Source of the DNA: Micromonospora rubida
Lineage (GTDB): Bacteria; Actinomycetota; Actinomycetes; Mycobacteriales; Micromonosporaceae
Direction: 5' to 3'
Length of the DNA: 64,000 bases
Assembly (NCBI RefSeq): GCF_009908295.1
Contig: NZ_JAAALO010000002.1
Span: forward strand, 843,490 to 907,489
Position numbers and translations under genes: made by a program. Under the pieces are notes generated by a model. The model saw only the letters and a program-made list of their open reading frames with translations, was not told the DNA's origin and did not search any database. Shown here piece after piece: positions 24,856-34,367 of this stretch (position 1 is its first letter; each line of letters starts with the position of its first letter).

Positions 24856-25782
24856 ATGAGCAGCGCCAAGCCGACGACCGACCGGGTGACCCGCAGTGAG
24901 ACGCTGACGGCGGCCGAGGCGGCCGACGTGCTGGCCCTGGCCCGGGCGGCCGGGGACGCCGACGGGGCCGACCCGTTCGACGAGCACGCGCTGCTGCGGA
25001 TGCGCGACCCGCAGGCCCCGGCCATACACCTCACCGCCCGCGCGCCGGACGGGACGCTGGCCGGCTACGCCCACCTGGACACCACCGACCCGGCGGCCGG
25101 CATCGGCGTGGAACTGGCCGTCCACCCCACCCACCGTCGGCGGGGCACCGGCCGGGCGCTGGCCCGGGCGGTGCTCGACGCGGCCGCCGGGCCGGTACGG
25201 GCCTGGGCCCACGGCGACCACCCGTCCGCCGCCGCCCTGGCCGTCGACCTCGGCCTCACCCGGGCCCGGGTGCTCTGGCAGCTTCGTCGCCCGCTGGCCG
25301 ACCCGCCGGCCGAGCCGCGCCTGCCCGACGGGGTGGTCCTGCGCGCGTTCGCCCCCGGGACGGACGACGACGCCTGGCTCGCGCTCAACGCCCGGGCCTT
25401 CGCCAGCCACCCCGAGCAGGGGCGTTGGACGGCAGCCGACCTACGGGTACGCCTCACCGAGCCGTGGTTCGATCCGGCCGGCTTCCTGCTCGCCGTCGAG
25501 TCCGCCACGGGGCGGCTGCTCGGCTTCCACTGGACCAAGGTGCACGAGCGGCCCGGGTCGGCCCGGATCGGCGAGGTCTACGTGCTCGGTGTCGACCCGG
25601 AGGCGCACGGCGGCGGCCTGGGCCGGGCGCTGACCACGGCGGGGCTGGCGTACCTGCGGGACCAGCGCGGGCTGGACCGGGTGATGCTCTTCGTCGACGA
25701 GTCGAACACCGCAGCGGTCGCGTTGTACGAGCGGGCCGGCTTCGCCCGCTGGTGCGCCCATGTCAACTACCACCTCGGCTGA
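24856..25782 (+). CDS. mshD: mycothiol synthase
   Basis: 308 residues. Two GNAT domains: the N-terminal one (GIGVELAVHPTHRRRGTGRAL) and the active C-terminal one (IGEVYVLGVDPEAHGGGLG... LFVDESNTAAVALYERAGF). It catalyses the last step of mycothiol synthesis, acetylating Cys-GlcN-Ins with acetyl-CoA. Its presence confirms an actinobacterial host. Located between glnR and pst genes, as in M. tuberculosis. Confidence 0.93.
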   Translation: MSSAKPTTDRVTRSETLTAAEAADVLALARAAGDADGADPFDEHALLRMRDPQAPAIHLTARAPDGTLAGYAHLDTTDPAAGIGVELAVHPTHRRRGTGRALARAVLDAAAGPVRAWAHGDHPSAAALAVDLGLTRARVLWQLRRPLADPPAEPRLPDGVVLRAFAPGTDDDAWLALNARAFASHPEQGRWTAADLRVRLTEPWFDPAGFLLAVESATGRLLGFHWTKVHERPGSARIGEVYVLGVDPEAHGGGLGRALTTAGLAYLRDQRGLDRVMLFVDESNTAAVALYERAGFARWCAHVNYHLG

Positions 25783-25838
25783 GGCCGCCGCCGACCCAGC
25801 GGCACGTGCGTCACGGCGACGCCACGTGGAGGCTCTCT

Positions 25839-25860
25839 GTTCACCCCTCGTTCACGTCTG
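25839..25860 (+). promoter_or_regulatory. PHO box upstream of pstS
   Basis: Two adjacent 11-bp direct repeats, GTTCACCCCTC and GTTCACGTCTG, match the actinomycete PhoP-binding consensus. They lie 114 bp before the pstS start codon in the direction of transcription. Predicts induction under phosphate starvation. Confidence 0.85.
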
Positions 25861-25973
25861 ACGGGCGATCCGGCTACCTGGCGCTCCTAGCTTTCAGGTC
25901 AGCCGGTCACGCCGGCCTCCCCCCGGGCCCCCATCCGGAGCGGCCCGTCCAGACGTGAAGGGAAACCCCTCAG

Positions 25974-27080
25974 GTGAAGCTCCAGCGGCACGGCACTATC
26001 GCCTGCCTCGCTCTCACTGCGGTGCTCGGTCTCAGTGCATGCGGCTCGGACAACAACGAGCCCGCCGGCGGCGCCTCGGCCTCCGGGTCGGCCGCCGCGG
26101 CCGACTGTGCCACCGGCACCCTGAACGCGCAGGGCTCCTCGGCCCAGAAGAACGCCATGGCCGAGTGGATCAAGGCTTACCAGCAGAAGTGCGTTGGCAG
26201 CACGATCAACTACGAGCCGTCCGGCTCGGGCGCGGGCATCCAGGCGTTGATCGCCGGCACCGCCGACTTCGCCGGCTCCGACTCGGCCCTGAAGCCGGAG
26301 GAGCAGCCGCAGGCCGACGCCAAGTGCTCCGGCGGCAAGGCCGTCCACCTGCCGATGGTGATCGGCCCGGTGGCCGTCGCCTACAACGTCAGCGGCGTGG
26401 ACAACCTCCAGCTCAAGCCGGCGACCCTGGCGAAGGTCTTCGCCGGCAAGGTGACCAGGTGGGACGACCCGGCCATCAAGGCCGACAACCCGGACGCCAA
26501 GCTGCCGCCGACCACCATCCAGACGGTGCACCGCTCGGACGAGTCCGGCACCACCGACAACTTCACCAAGTTCCTGGCCAAGACCGCGAGCGCGGACTGG
26601 ACCTTCGAGAACGCCAAGGCGTGGAAGGCCCCGGGCGGCACCGGCGCGAAGGGCTCGGACGGCGTGGCCAGCTCGGTCAAGGGCGCCGACGGCTCGATCG
26701 GCTACCTGGAGTGGTCCTTCGCCGAGAACGCCGGCCTGAAGATGGCGAAGATCGGTAACGGCGCGGGCGAGTTCGCCGAGCTGACCGCCGAGAACGCGGG
26801 CAAGACCATCGCCGGGGCCAAGATCGAGGGGCAGGGCGACGACCTCAAGATGTCGGTCGACTACAACACCAAGGAGGCCGGGGCGTACCCGATCGTCCTG
26901 GTGACGTACGAGATCGTCTGCGGCAAGGGCCTAGCCGCCGACAAGCTGCCGCTGGTCAAGGGCCTGCTGGGGCACGCGGCCAGCGCCGAGGGCCAGGCCG
27001 AGCTGACCGACCTGGGCTACGCCCCGCTGCCGGACTCGGTCCGGACCAAGGTCGAGGCCGCGGTCAAGAACCTCTCCTGA
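25974..27080 (+). CDS. pstS: phosphate ABC transporter substrate-binding lipoprotein
   Basis: 368 residues from GTG 25974. A signal peptide ends in lipobox LSAC. Phosphate-binding motifs are visible (NAQGSSAQ, SGSGAGIQALIAGTADFAGSD, SDESGTTDNF). It captures phosphate outside the membrane and delivers it to PstCA. First gene of pstSCAB, directly under the PHO box. Confidence 0.94.
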   Translation: MKLQRHGTIACLALTAVLGLSACGSDNNEPAGGASASGSAAAADCATGTLNAQGSSAQKNAMAEWIKAYQQKCVGSTINYEPSGSGAGIQALIAGTADFAGSDSALKPEEQPQADAKCSGGKAVHLPMVIGPVAVAYNVSGVDNLQLKPATLAKVFAGKVTRWDDPAIKADNPDAKLPPTTIQTVHRSDESGTTDNFTKFLAKTASADWTFENAKAWKAPGGTGAKGSDGVASSVKGADGSIGYLEWSFAENAGLKMAKIGNGAGEFAELTAENAGKTIAGAKIEGQGDDLKMSVDYNTKEAGAYPIVLVTYEIVCGKGLAADKLPLVKGLLGHAASAEGQAELTDLGYAPLPDSVRTKVEAAVKNLS

Positions 27081-27124
27081 CTCCACGCCTACACCACCTC
27101 CCTCAACTCGAAGCGAGCGAGCCG

Positions 27125-28216
27125 ATGGGTGAAACCCCTTCCCGCTCGGCCGACGCCGGCACCGGCGGGATCCGCGTGGCCTCAGGCCAGGAGCGGCCCG
27201 CCGGCGCCCCGGCGCGTGTGGCCGAGTCACCAGTCAGCACCCGTACCCCGGGCGGGGACGGCCTCGGCGGCGGCGGTGGCCTGCCCCGGGCGCGGGCCTT
27301 CGGGGCGGAGCGCGCGTTCCGCGGTCTGACCCTGGCCGCCGGCACCACCGTCCTGGTGATCATCGCCGCCATCGCGGGCTTCCTGATCGCCAAGGCGGTG
27401 CCGGCCCTGCGCGCCGACACCGCGAACTTCTGGACGTACGAGGGCTGGTCGCCGAACGACACCACCCCGAGGTTCGGCATCGGCACGCTCGCCTTCGGCA
27501 CGGTGCTCAGCTCCGCGCTGGCCCTGCTCATCGCGGTGCCGGTGGCGCTGGGCATCGCGCTCTTCCTCTCCCACTACGCCCCGCGCCGGCTCGGCACCGC
27601 CCTCGGCTTCCTGATCGACCTGCTCGCCGCCGTGCCGAGCGTGGTCTTCGGGCTCTGGGGGCGGGACGTCTTCGTCGCCCCGGTCCGGGACTTATCCGCC
27701 TGGCTGAACCAGTACTTCGGCTGGATCCCGATCTTCGGCGGCGACGGCCCGTTCGGTAAGTCGATCATGCTCGGCTCGCTGGTGCTGGCGATCATGGTGC
27801 TGCCGATCGTCACCTCGCTCTCCCGCGAGGTGTTCCTCCAGACCCCGACCGCGAACGAGGAGGCGGCGCTCGCGCTCGGCGCGACCCGCTGGGAGATGAT
27901 CCGCACCGCCGTCCTGCCGTACGGCCGCCCCGGCATCATCGCCGCGGTGATGCTCGGCCTGGGCCGGGCGCTCGGCGAGACCATCGCCCTGGCGATGACC
28001 CTCGGCATCACCTTCGGCGTCTCGTTCAACCTCATCGAGAACGGCGGCAACACCATCGCCGCGAACATCGCCAACGCGTTCGGCGAGGCGAACGACACCG
28101 GACGGGGTGCGCTGATCGCCTCCGGCCTGGTGCTGTTCACCATCACGTTGATCGTCAACATCACCGCGCGGGCGATCGTCCACCGCCGCCGGGAGTTCAC
28201 GGAGTCGGCCGCATGA
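27125..28216 (+). CDS. pstC: phosphate ABC transporter permease PstC
   Basis: 363 residues. A long Gly/Pro-rich cytoplasmic N-terminus (1-65), six transmembrane helices, and the EAA loop ([28 protein letters not shown]) that docks to PstB. ATGA overlap with pstA. Confidence 0.93.
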   Translation: MGETPSRSADAGTGGIRVASGQERPAGAPARVAESPVSTRTPGGDGLGGGGGLPRARAFGAERAFRGLTLAAGTTVLVIIAAIAGFLIAKAVPALRADTANFWTYEGWSPNDTTPRFGIGTLAFGTVLSSALALLIAVPVALGIALFLSHYAPRRLGTALGFLIDLLAAVPSVVFGLWGRDVFVAPVRDLSAWLNQYFGWIPIFGGDGPFGKSIMLGSLVLAIMVLPIVTSLSREVFLQTPTANEEAALALGATRWEMIRTAVLPYGRPGIIAAVMLGLGRALGETIALAMTLGITFGVSFNLIENGGNTIAANIANAFGEANDTGRGALIASGLVLFTITLIVNITARAIVHRRREFTESAA

Positions 28217-29301
28217 CCACCACCATCGCCAACCAACACCCCCGGCCCCCGGCCCAGCCGCCCAGCCTCCGGGCGAAGCGGCTGCCCCGGTACGCCGCCC
28301 CCGCGATCGCCCTGGCGGCCGTCGTGGTCGCCGCCGCGATCGTGTACGGCGCCGGCATCGGCGGCCCGGTCCTCGTCGTGGTCCTCGCCGCGCTGCTCCA
28401 CCTGGCCGGCCTCTTCGCGGCCAGCAACGCCGTCGAGGGGCGGCGGTCGGCCCGCAACCGCACCTGGAGCGCGCTGATCCACTCCGCGTTCGTGCTGGCC
28501 GCCCTGCCCCTGGCCTCGGTGGTCTGGACGCTGGTCAGCAAGGGCGTCGAGCGCCTGGACGGCGACTTCTTCGGCACCTCGATGAACAACATCGGGGCCC
28601 GGGACCCGAACGGCGGCGCGTACCACGCGATCGTCGGGACGCTGGAGCAGGTCGGCATCGCCGCCCTGATCACCGTCCCGCTCGGCATCCTCTGCGCCAT
28701 CTACGTCGTCGAGTACGGCCGGGGCCGGTTCGCCTTCGCGATCCGGTTCTTCGTCGACGTGATGACCGGCATCCCGTCCATCGTCGCCGGCCTGTTCGTG
28801 CTGGCGTTCTGGGTGCTGGTCGTCTCGCCCGTGTTCAACGACGGGCGGCCGGGCTTCTCCGGCTTCGCCGCCGCGCTCGCGCTGAGCGTGCTGATGCTGC
28901 CCACCGTGGTCCGCTCCACGGAGGAGATGCTGCGGCTCGTCCCCGCGCCGCTGCGCGAGGGGGCGTACGCCCTCGGCGTGCCGAAGTGGAAGACCATCCT
29001 GCGGGTCGTGCTGCCCACGGCGCTGCCCGGCATCGTCACCGGCGTCATGCTCGCCGTCGCGCGGGCGGCCGGCGAGACCGCGCCGGTGCTGCTCGTCGCC
29101 GGCGGCGGCGCGGCGATCAACTTCAACCCGTTCGAGGACAACCAGTCGTCGCTGGCCCTCTTCGTCTACCAGCAGGCCGGCGACGCGTCCCGGTACGCGC
29201 CGGCGCGGGCGTGGACCGCCGCGCTGACCCTGGTCGCCCTCGTGCTGGTCCTGACGGTCGCGGCGAAGCTGCTGGCCCGCCGGAACCGGCTCGGCCGATG
29301 A
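28213..29301 (+). CDS. pstA: phosphate ABC transporter permease PstA
   Basis: 362 residues. An N-terminal extension with two extra hydrophobic helices precedes the core six, and the EAA loop ([21 protein letters not shown]) is intact. Pairs with PstC to form the phosphate channel. Followed 17 nt later by pstB. Confidence 0.93.
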   Translation: MTTTIANQHPRPPAQPPSLRAKRLPRYAAPAIALAAVVVAAAIVYGAGIGGPVLVVVLAALLHLAGLFAASNAVEGRRSARNRTWSALIHSAFVLAALPLASVVWTLVSKGVERLDGDFFGTSMNNIGARDPNGGAYHAIVGTLEQVGIAALITVPLGILCAIYVVEYGRGRFAFAIRFFVDVMTGIPSIVAGLFVLAFWVLVVSPVFNDGRPGFSGFAAALALSVLMLPTVVRSTEEMLRLVPAPLREGAYALGVPKWKTILRVVLPTALPGIVTGVMLAVARAAGETAPVLLVAGGGAAINFNPFEDNQSSLALFVYQQAGDASRYAPARAWTAALTLVALVLVLTVAAKLLARRNRLGR

Positions 29302-29318
29302 ACCCCGGAGGTACCACC

Positions 29319-30095
29319 ATGGCCAAGCGCATCGACGCCACGAACGTGACCGCCTACTACGGCTCCTTCAAGGCGATCGAGAACATCAACCTGACCGTCG
29401 AGCCGAAGACGGTGACCGCCCTGATCGGGCCGTCCGGCTGCGGCAAGTCGACGTTCCTGCGGTCGATCAACCGGATGCACGAGGTGCTGCCGGGGGCCCG
29501 GGTCGAGGGCGACCTGACCATCGACGGGCAGAACATCTACGACCGCGACGTGGACGTCACCGCCGTGCGCCGGACGATCGGCATGGTCTTCCAGCGGCCG
29601 AACCCGTTCCCCACGATGAGCATCTTCGAGAACGTGGTGGCCGGGCTGCGGCTCAACGGGCTACGCAAGAAGTCCGTCCTGAACGAGGCGGCCGAGCGGG
29701 CGCTGCGCGCGGCGAACCTGTGGGACGAGGTGAAGGACCGCCTCGGCAAGCCGGGCGCGGGCCTGTCCGGCGGTCAGCAGCAGCGGCTCTGCATTGCCCG
29801 GACGATCGCGGTCGAGCCGCAGGTGGTGCTGATGGACGAGCCCTGCTCGGCGCTGGACCCGATCTCCACGCTGGCGATCGAGGACCTGATGTTCCAGCTC
29901 AAGGACAAGTTCACCATCATCATCGTCACGCACAACATGCAGCAGGCCGCCCGCGTCTCCGACCGCACGGCCTTCTTCTCGATCGAGAAGACCGGCGACC
30001 CGGGCCGCCTCATCGAGTACGACAACACCCAAAAAATCTTCAGCAACCCGACCCAAAAAAAGACCGAGGACTACATCACCGGCCGCTTCGGCTGA
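29319..30095 (+). CDS. pstB: phosphate ABC transporter ATPase PstB
   Basis: 258 residues from ATG 29319. Walker [11 protein letters not shown]-loop [10 protein letters not shown], signature LSGGQQQRL, Walker [14 protein letters not shown] and H-loop VTHNM are all present. The C-terminal [18 protein letters not shown] is typical. Oddity: the last 70 bp hold an A6 and an A7 run, rare in this genome and potential slippage sites. Confidence 0.95.
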   Translation: MAKRIDATNVTAYYGSFKAIENINLTVEPKTVTALIGPSGCGKSTFLRSINRMHEVLPGARVEGDLTIDGQNIYDRDVDVTAVRRTIGMVFQRPNPFPTMSIFENVVAGLRLNGLRKKSVLNEAAERALRAANLWDEVKDRLGKPGAGLSGGQQQRLCIARTIAVEPQVVLMDEPCSALDPISTLAIEDLMFQLKDKFTIIIVTHNMQQAARVSDRTAFFSIEKTGDPGRLIEYDNTQKIFSNPTQKKTEDYITGRFG

Positions 30096-30117
30096 CCCCA
30101 CCCCACCCCCACCCCGT

Positions 30118-30186
30118 CGATCTTGCAGTTGCGGCCCTCATTTCGAGCTGTATGCCGGATTTGACCGGGCCGGAAATGCAAGATCG
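30118..30186. repeat. REP-like palindromic element, copy 1
   Basis: The arms CGATCTTGCA (30118-30127) and TGCAAGATCG (30177-30186) enclose about 49 bp. The left arm is followed by GTTGCGGCC, exactly as in copy 2 at 44486. It sits between convergent genes. Confidence 0.75.
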
Positions 30187-30202
30187 GCGAGGGGGTGGGC
30201 AT

Positions 30203-31036
30203 TCAGTCGAGGACGAAGCGGGGTTCGCCGTCGGCGGGCAGGTCCAGGCGGGGGGCGATCGGGGTGGCGGCGTCGCGGGTGGCGGACGCGCGGGCCACCC
30301 CGGCCAGGTCGCCGGCGGCGGCCACCTGGGCCAGGGTGACCAGGGTCGGCGGGAGCATGGTCAGCTCACCGGCCTCCGCCCGGGCCAGGGCGTCCGCCGG
30401 GCGCACCCACATCGTGTGGTCGGCCTCCCCGGAGACGTCCCGGGTCCGTTGCCCCTGCGGCAGCAGAGCCACGAAGAAGTACGTGTCGAAGCGGCGCGGC
30501 TCGAACTCCGGGGTGATCCACCGGCTCCACGGCAGCAGCAGGTCCGACCGGAGGGTGAGCTTCCGCTCGCCGAGCAGGTCGGCGAAGCCCCTTCGACGGG
30601 CCTCCAGGTCCTGCCGCGCGGTCTCCCAGTCGTCGCCGCTGACGTCGCCCACCACGGTCGACGGGTCCGGGCCGGCCAGCAGCACCCCGGACTCCTCGAA
30701 GACCTCCCGGGCGGCGGCGCAGACAACCGCCTGCGCGGCGTCCGGCGCGACGCCCAGCCGCCCCGCCCAGCCGGCCGGCTCGGGGCCCGCCCAGTCGAGG
30801 TGGGCCTGGGAGTCCGACGGGTCCACCCCGCCGCCGGGGAAGGCGTAGACGCCGCCGAAGACCATCGCGGCGACGCGGCGGATGACGTACACCTCGAAGT
30901 CGGCGCCGGCCGGGCGGAGCAGCAGCACGGTGGCCGCGACCCGGGGCCGCGCCGGTGTGCCGCCCTCGGCGCGGAACCGGCGGGCGTGCTCGACCAGGGC
31001 CGGCGGGGCGGCGAAGCCGTCGCTGTCGATCGTCAT
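30203..31036 (-). CDS. Nudix hydrolase, NUDT19-like with split Nudix box
   Basis: 277 residues. The Nudix box is interrupted: FPGGGVDPSD, a 20-30-residue insert, then AAAREVFEESGVLLAG (REx2EE core). This arrangement and the length match the NUDT19/acyl-CoA diphosphatase-type subgroup. Predicted to cleave CoA or related nucleoside diphosphates in the cytoplasm. Divergent from the Gfo/Idh gene. Confidence 0.82.
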   Translation of the reverse strand: MTIDSDGFAAPPALVEHARRFRAEGGTPARPRVAATVLLLRPAGADFEVYVIRRVAAMVFGGVYAFPGGGVDPSDSQAHLDWAGPEPAGWAGRLGVAPDAAQAVVCAAAREVFEESGVLLAGPDPSTVVGDVSGDDWETARQDLEARRRGFADLLGERKLTLRSDLLLPWSRWITPEFEPRRFDTYFFVALLPQGQRTRDVSGEADHTMWVRPADALARAEAGELTMLPPTLVTLAQVAAAGDLAGVARASATRDAATPIAPRLDLPADGEPRFVLD

Positions 31037-31117
31037 GCGTCGAGCCTAGTCCCGCAGGGTGGGCCGCCCGATTCGGCGGACGTCGGGGCCCGGACCGGCC
31101 CCGGCTAGCGTGGCCGC

Positions 31118-32086
31118 ATGACACGTTGGGGGATTCTGGCCACCGGCCACATCGCCGGCCGCTTCGCCGAGGACCTCCGGCTGGTGCCCGGAGCCGAGCT
31201 GGTGGCGGTCGGCTCGCGGACGCCGGAGGGCGCGCGGCGGTTCGCCGACAGGCACGGCGCGGAGCGGGCGTACGGCTCCTGGGCGGAACTGGCCGCCGAC
31301 GACGAGGTGGACGCGATCTACGTGGCCACGCCGCACGTCGCGCACCACGAGGCGACCATGACCTGCCTGGCCGCCGGCCGGGCGGTGCTGGTGGAGAAGC
31401 CGTTCACCCTCGACCTGGCGGACAGCACCGAACTGGTCGAGGCGGCCCGCTCCCGGGGGGTCTTCCTCATGGAGGCCATGTGGATGCGGACGAACCCGCT
31501 GATCCTGCGGGTGGTCGAGCTGATCGCCGAGGGCGCGATCGGGCAGGTCACCGGCGTGCAGGCGGACTTCGGGGCGGCCGGGCCGTTCGCGCCGGAGCAC
31601 CGGATGCGGGCCCGCGCCCTCGGCGGCGGGGCCCTGCTCGACCTGGGCGTCTACCCGGTCAGCCTGGCCCACCTGCTGCTCGGCGTCCCGCAGCACGTCC
31701 GGGCCTGGGCGAAGCTCGGCCCCGAGGGGGTCGACGAGAACACCGGCATGGTGTTCGGGTACGACTCGGGGGCGGTGGCGACGCTGAGCTGCGGCATGAT
31801 CGGGGCCACCCCGATGGTCGCCTCGATCACCGGCACCGCCGGCCGGATCGACCTGCCCGCGCCGTTCTTCCGGCCGCCGTCGGCGACCCTGCACCGGGCC
31901 GGGGCCGACCCGGAGACGATCCCCGCCGACCTGACCGGCGGCGGCTACCAGTACGAGGCCGCCGAGGTGCAGCGCTGCCTCGCCGCGGGGCTGACCGAGA
32001 GCCCGCTGGTCCCGCACTCGACCACCCTTGAGGTGATGGCCCTGCTGGACGCCGTCCGGGAACAGATCGGCGTGCGCTACCGGTGA
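31118..32086 (+). CDS. Gfo/Idh/MocA family NAD(P)-dependent oxidoreductase
   Basis: 322 residues. An N-terminal Rossmann fold (GILATGHIAGRFAEDL), EKPF motif (VLVEKPFTLD, catalytic Lys), MEAMWMR, and a C-terminal domain with DLGVYPVSLA. Probably acts on a sugar or cyclitol. Resembles trans-1,2-dihydrobenzenediol dehydrogenase-like members. The substrate is unknown. No sugar operon nearby. Confidence 0.87.
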   Translation: MTRWGILATGHIAGRFAEDLRLVPGAELVAVGSRTPEGARRFADRHGAERAYGSWAELAADDEVDAIYVATPHVAHHEATMTCLAAGRAVLVEKPFTLDLADSTELVEAARSRGVFLMEAMWMRTNPLILRVVELIAEGAIGQVTGVQADFGAAGPFAPEHRMRARALGGGALLDLGVYPVSLAHLLLGVPQHVRAWAKLGPEGVDENTGMVFGYDSGAVATLSCGMIGATPMVASITGTAGRIDLPAPFFRPPSATLHRAGADPETIPADLTGGGYQYEAAEVQRCLAAGLTESPLVPHSTTLEVMALLDAVREQIGVRYR

Positions 32087-32088
32087 GG

Positions 32089-32124
32089 CGGAGGGGCTCC
32101 CCCCGTCGACGGGGAGCCCCTCCG
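32089..32124. terminator. bidirectional terminator hairpin
   Basis: A 14-bp perfect stem (32089-32102 with 32111-32124) and 8-nt loop between the convergent Gfo/Idh and pit genes. Confidence 0.85.
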
Positions 32125-32134
32125 AACCCGGCTG

Positions 32135-33142
32135 TCAGCCGAAGAGCGGGCGGACCAGCAGGTAGGTGATGCAGGAGATCAGCGCCGCGGCCGGGAACGT
32201 GATGACCCAGGCGATCACGATGTTGCCGGCGACGTTCCAGCGCACGGCGGAGAGCCGCTTGGTGGCGCCCACACCCATGATCGCCGAGGTGATCGTGTGG
32301 GTGGTGGAGATCGGGGCCTTGAGCACCAGGGCGTTGAAGTAGAGCACCGCGCTGGCCACCGTCTCGGCGGCGAAGCCCTCCGGCGGGCCCAGGTCGATGA
32401 TCTTGCGGCCCAGGGTCCGGATGATCCGCGCGCCGCCGGTGTAGGTGCCGGCCGCGAGCATGGTCGCCGAGGTCCAGAACACCCAGCCCGGGATGTGGCT
32501 CGTGTCGCTCTGGAAGCCGCCGGTGTAGAGGGCGAGGACCACGATGCCCATGGTCTTCGCGGCGTCCTGCATGCCGTGGCCGACGGACATGGCCGCCGCC
32601 GAGGCGGTCTGCGCCCAGCGGAAGCCCCGGTTGAGCTTGCCCGGGTGACCCTTGCGGAAGGCCCAGAGGATCGCCAGCATCAGCAGGTAGCCCAGGGTCA
32701 GGCCGATGATCGGCGAGATCACCATCGGCAGGATGACCTTCTCGCCGATGGTGGTCCACTGCACCACGCCGCCGGTGGCCAGCAGGGTCGCCCCGACGAG
32801 GCCGCCGAAGAGCGCGTGCGAGGACGACGACGGCAGGCCGAAGTACCAGGTGATCAGGTTCCAGGCGATCGCGCCGAGCACCCCGGCGAAGACGACCCCC
32901 AGGCTCGCCAGCCCGGTGGGCAGGGTGACCAGGCCCTCGCCCACGGTCTTGGCGACGCCCGCGCCGAAGTGCGCACCGACGAAGTTGCCGACCGCGGCGA
33001 GGGCCAGCGCGATCCTGGGGGTGAGGGCGCGGGTGGAGATGCTGGTCGCGATCGCGTTCGCGGCGTCGTGGAAGCCGTTGGTGTAGTCGAACAGCAGGGC
33101 CACCGCGATCACCGCCAGCACGGCGATGAGTTCGGGACTCAC
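32135..33142 (-). CDS. pit: inorganic phosphate transporter, Pit family
   Basis: 335 residues from GTG 33142, about ten transmembrane helices. The signatures DYTNGFHDAANAIATSIS and a second repeat motif (SVGHGMQDAAKTMGI) are typical of PiT. Low-affinity metal-phosphate symport. Downstream of the DUF47 gene by 4 nt and under its PHO box. Confidence 0.93.
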   Translation of the reverse strand: MSPELIAVLAVIAVALLFDYTNGFHDAANAIATSISTRALTPRIALALAAVGNFVGAHFGAGVAKTVGEGLVTLPTGLASLGVVFAGVLGAIAWNLITWYFGLPSSSSHALFGGLVGATLLATGGVVQWTTIGEKVILPMVISPIIGLTLGYLLMLAILWAFRKGHPGKLNRGFRWAQTASAAAMSVGHGMQDAAKTMGIVVLALYTGGFQSDTSHIPGWVFWTSATMLAAGTYTGGARIIRTLGRKIIDLGPPEGFAAETVASAVLYFNALVLKAPISTTHTITSAIMGVGATKRLSAVRWNVAGNIVIAWVITFPAAALISCITYLLVRPLFG

Positions 33143-33146
33143 AGGA

Positions 33147-33773
33147 TCAGGACTCCTTGACCGCGATGGTCTCGACGGTGTTCGCCACGTGCTCGAAGGC
33201 GTCGCAGGCCGCCTCCAGCTCGTCGGCGACCTCCTTCATCTTGAGCACCGTCAGGGCGTCGTACTCGCCGGAGAAGAGGCGGACCAGCAGCATCCGGTAC
33301 ACCTGGTCGCCGTCGTTCTCCAGCCGGTTGCACTCGATCCAGTAGTCCTCAAGATCTTTCATCGACTTCAGCCGGGGCATCGCCTCGGCGGTCAGCTTGG
33401 CCTGCTGGTCCAGCACGTTGACCAGATCGTGCAGCTCGCGCGGGAGCGACGGCAGCTTGGTCAGGCCGTACAGGTAGAGCAGGTTGCCCACAGCCTCCAG
33501 GTGGTCCATCACGTCGTCGAGCAGCGAGCCCAGGCGGTAGATGTCCTCGCGGTCGAACGGGGTGATGAAGGTGGAGTTGATCTTCTTGTACAGATCGTGG
33601 GTGATCTGGTCGCTGTCGTGCTCGACCTCGGTGAGCCGCTCGCTGACCGACTGCACGTCCACGCCGGGCAGGGCCAGCTCGTTCAGCAGCGCCGTGCCCC
33701 GTACCAAGTTCTGCGCGGCCCTGGTGAAGAGCTCGTAGAAGGCGCCCTCGGTGGGGCGGAAGGAAAACTTCAC
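33147..33773 (-). CDS. DUF47/PhoU-like Pit accessory protein
   Basis: 208 residues from GTG 33773, all-helical. ExxxD-type motifs (VEHDSDQITHDLYKKIN, GSLLDDVMDHLEAVG, EVADELEAACDAFEHVANTVETI) mark the DUF47 family. It normally modulates the neighbouring Pit transporter. First gene of the DUF47-pit operon. Confidence 0.92.
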   Translation of the reverse strand: MKFSFRPTEGAFYELFTRAAQNLVRGTALLNELALPGVDVQSVSERLTEVEHDSDQITHDLYKKINSTFITPFDREDIYRLGSLLDDVMDHLEAVGNLLYLYGLTKLPSLPRELHDLVNVLDQQAKLTAEAMPRLKSMKDLEDYWIECNRLENDGDQVYRMLLVRLFSGEYDALTVLKMKEVADELEAACDAFEHVANTVETIAVKES

Positions 33774-33901
33774 AGCCTGGACCTCGTCGTGTCGGTGGAA
33801 GGGCGGCGGACGCCCCGGAGGGTGCCTGCAGTGGGAATGCTAGGAAACGGCAGAACCACGAAATCCTCGGCCCACCCTCGGCCAGCCGCCATTTACTGGT
33901 C

Positions 33902-33923
33902 GTTCACCTGTCGTTCACCTTGA
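33902..33923 (-). promoter_or_regulatory. PHO box of the DUF47-pit operon
   Basis: GTTCACCTGTC and GTTCACCTTGA, two adjacent 11-bp repeats on the plus strand, 129 bp upstream of the minus-strand DUF47 start. The repeats run opposite to transcription. A likely -10 (TAGCAT, minus strand near 33839) lies about 60 bp downstream of the box. Confidence 0.75.
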
Positions 33924-33928
33924 CCCGG

Positions 33929-34303
33929 TCAATCGTCGTATAACCGCCTACGCTCCGCCGCCACGTCGAAGTCCGCCGGCGGATACCCCAGATCCAGGTC
34001 GCCGAACGTCTCCCGCAGCAGGTGGGCCACCGCCCAGTCGCGGTACCACTTCCGATCGGCGGGCACCACGTACCAGGGCGCGGCGTCCGTGACGCACCGC
34101 TGGAGGGCCTCGGCGTACGCGGCCTGGTAGTCGTCCCAACGGGCCCGGGAGTCCAGGTCGCTCGGGTTGTACTTCCAGTGCTTGGCCGAGTCGCTCAGCC
34201 GCTCCGACAGCCGCTCCCCCTGCTCGGCGTACGAGATGTGCAGCATCACCTTGACCAGGGCCACCCCGGCACCGAACGCGTCCATCCCCGGATCATCGCC
34301 CAC
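33929..34303 (-). pseudogene. polyphosphate kinase 2 (PPK2) C-terminal remnant
   Basis: 124 codons matching only the C-terminal third of PPK2: VKVMLHISYAEQ, KHWKYNPSDLD, WDDYQAAYAEAL and APWYVVPADRKWYRDWAVA. The Walker A and lid modules that precede these in the family (about 130 residues) are missing, and no upstream frame supplies them. Probably a 5' deletion, so inactive. It lies next to the PHO-box/pit operon, where polyphosphate genes are expected. Confidence 0.8.
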
Positions 34304-34367
34304 CCCGCCCCCGCCCGCCCGGCGAGCGCCCGAGGGGTGCGGGTCACGCCCCGGCCGCCGGGCGGGC

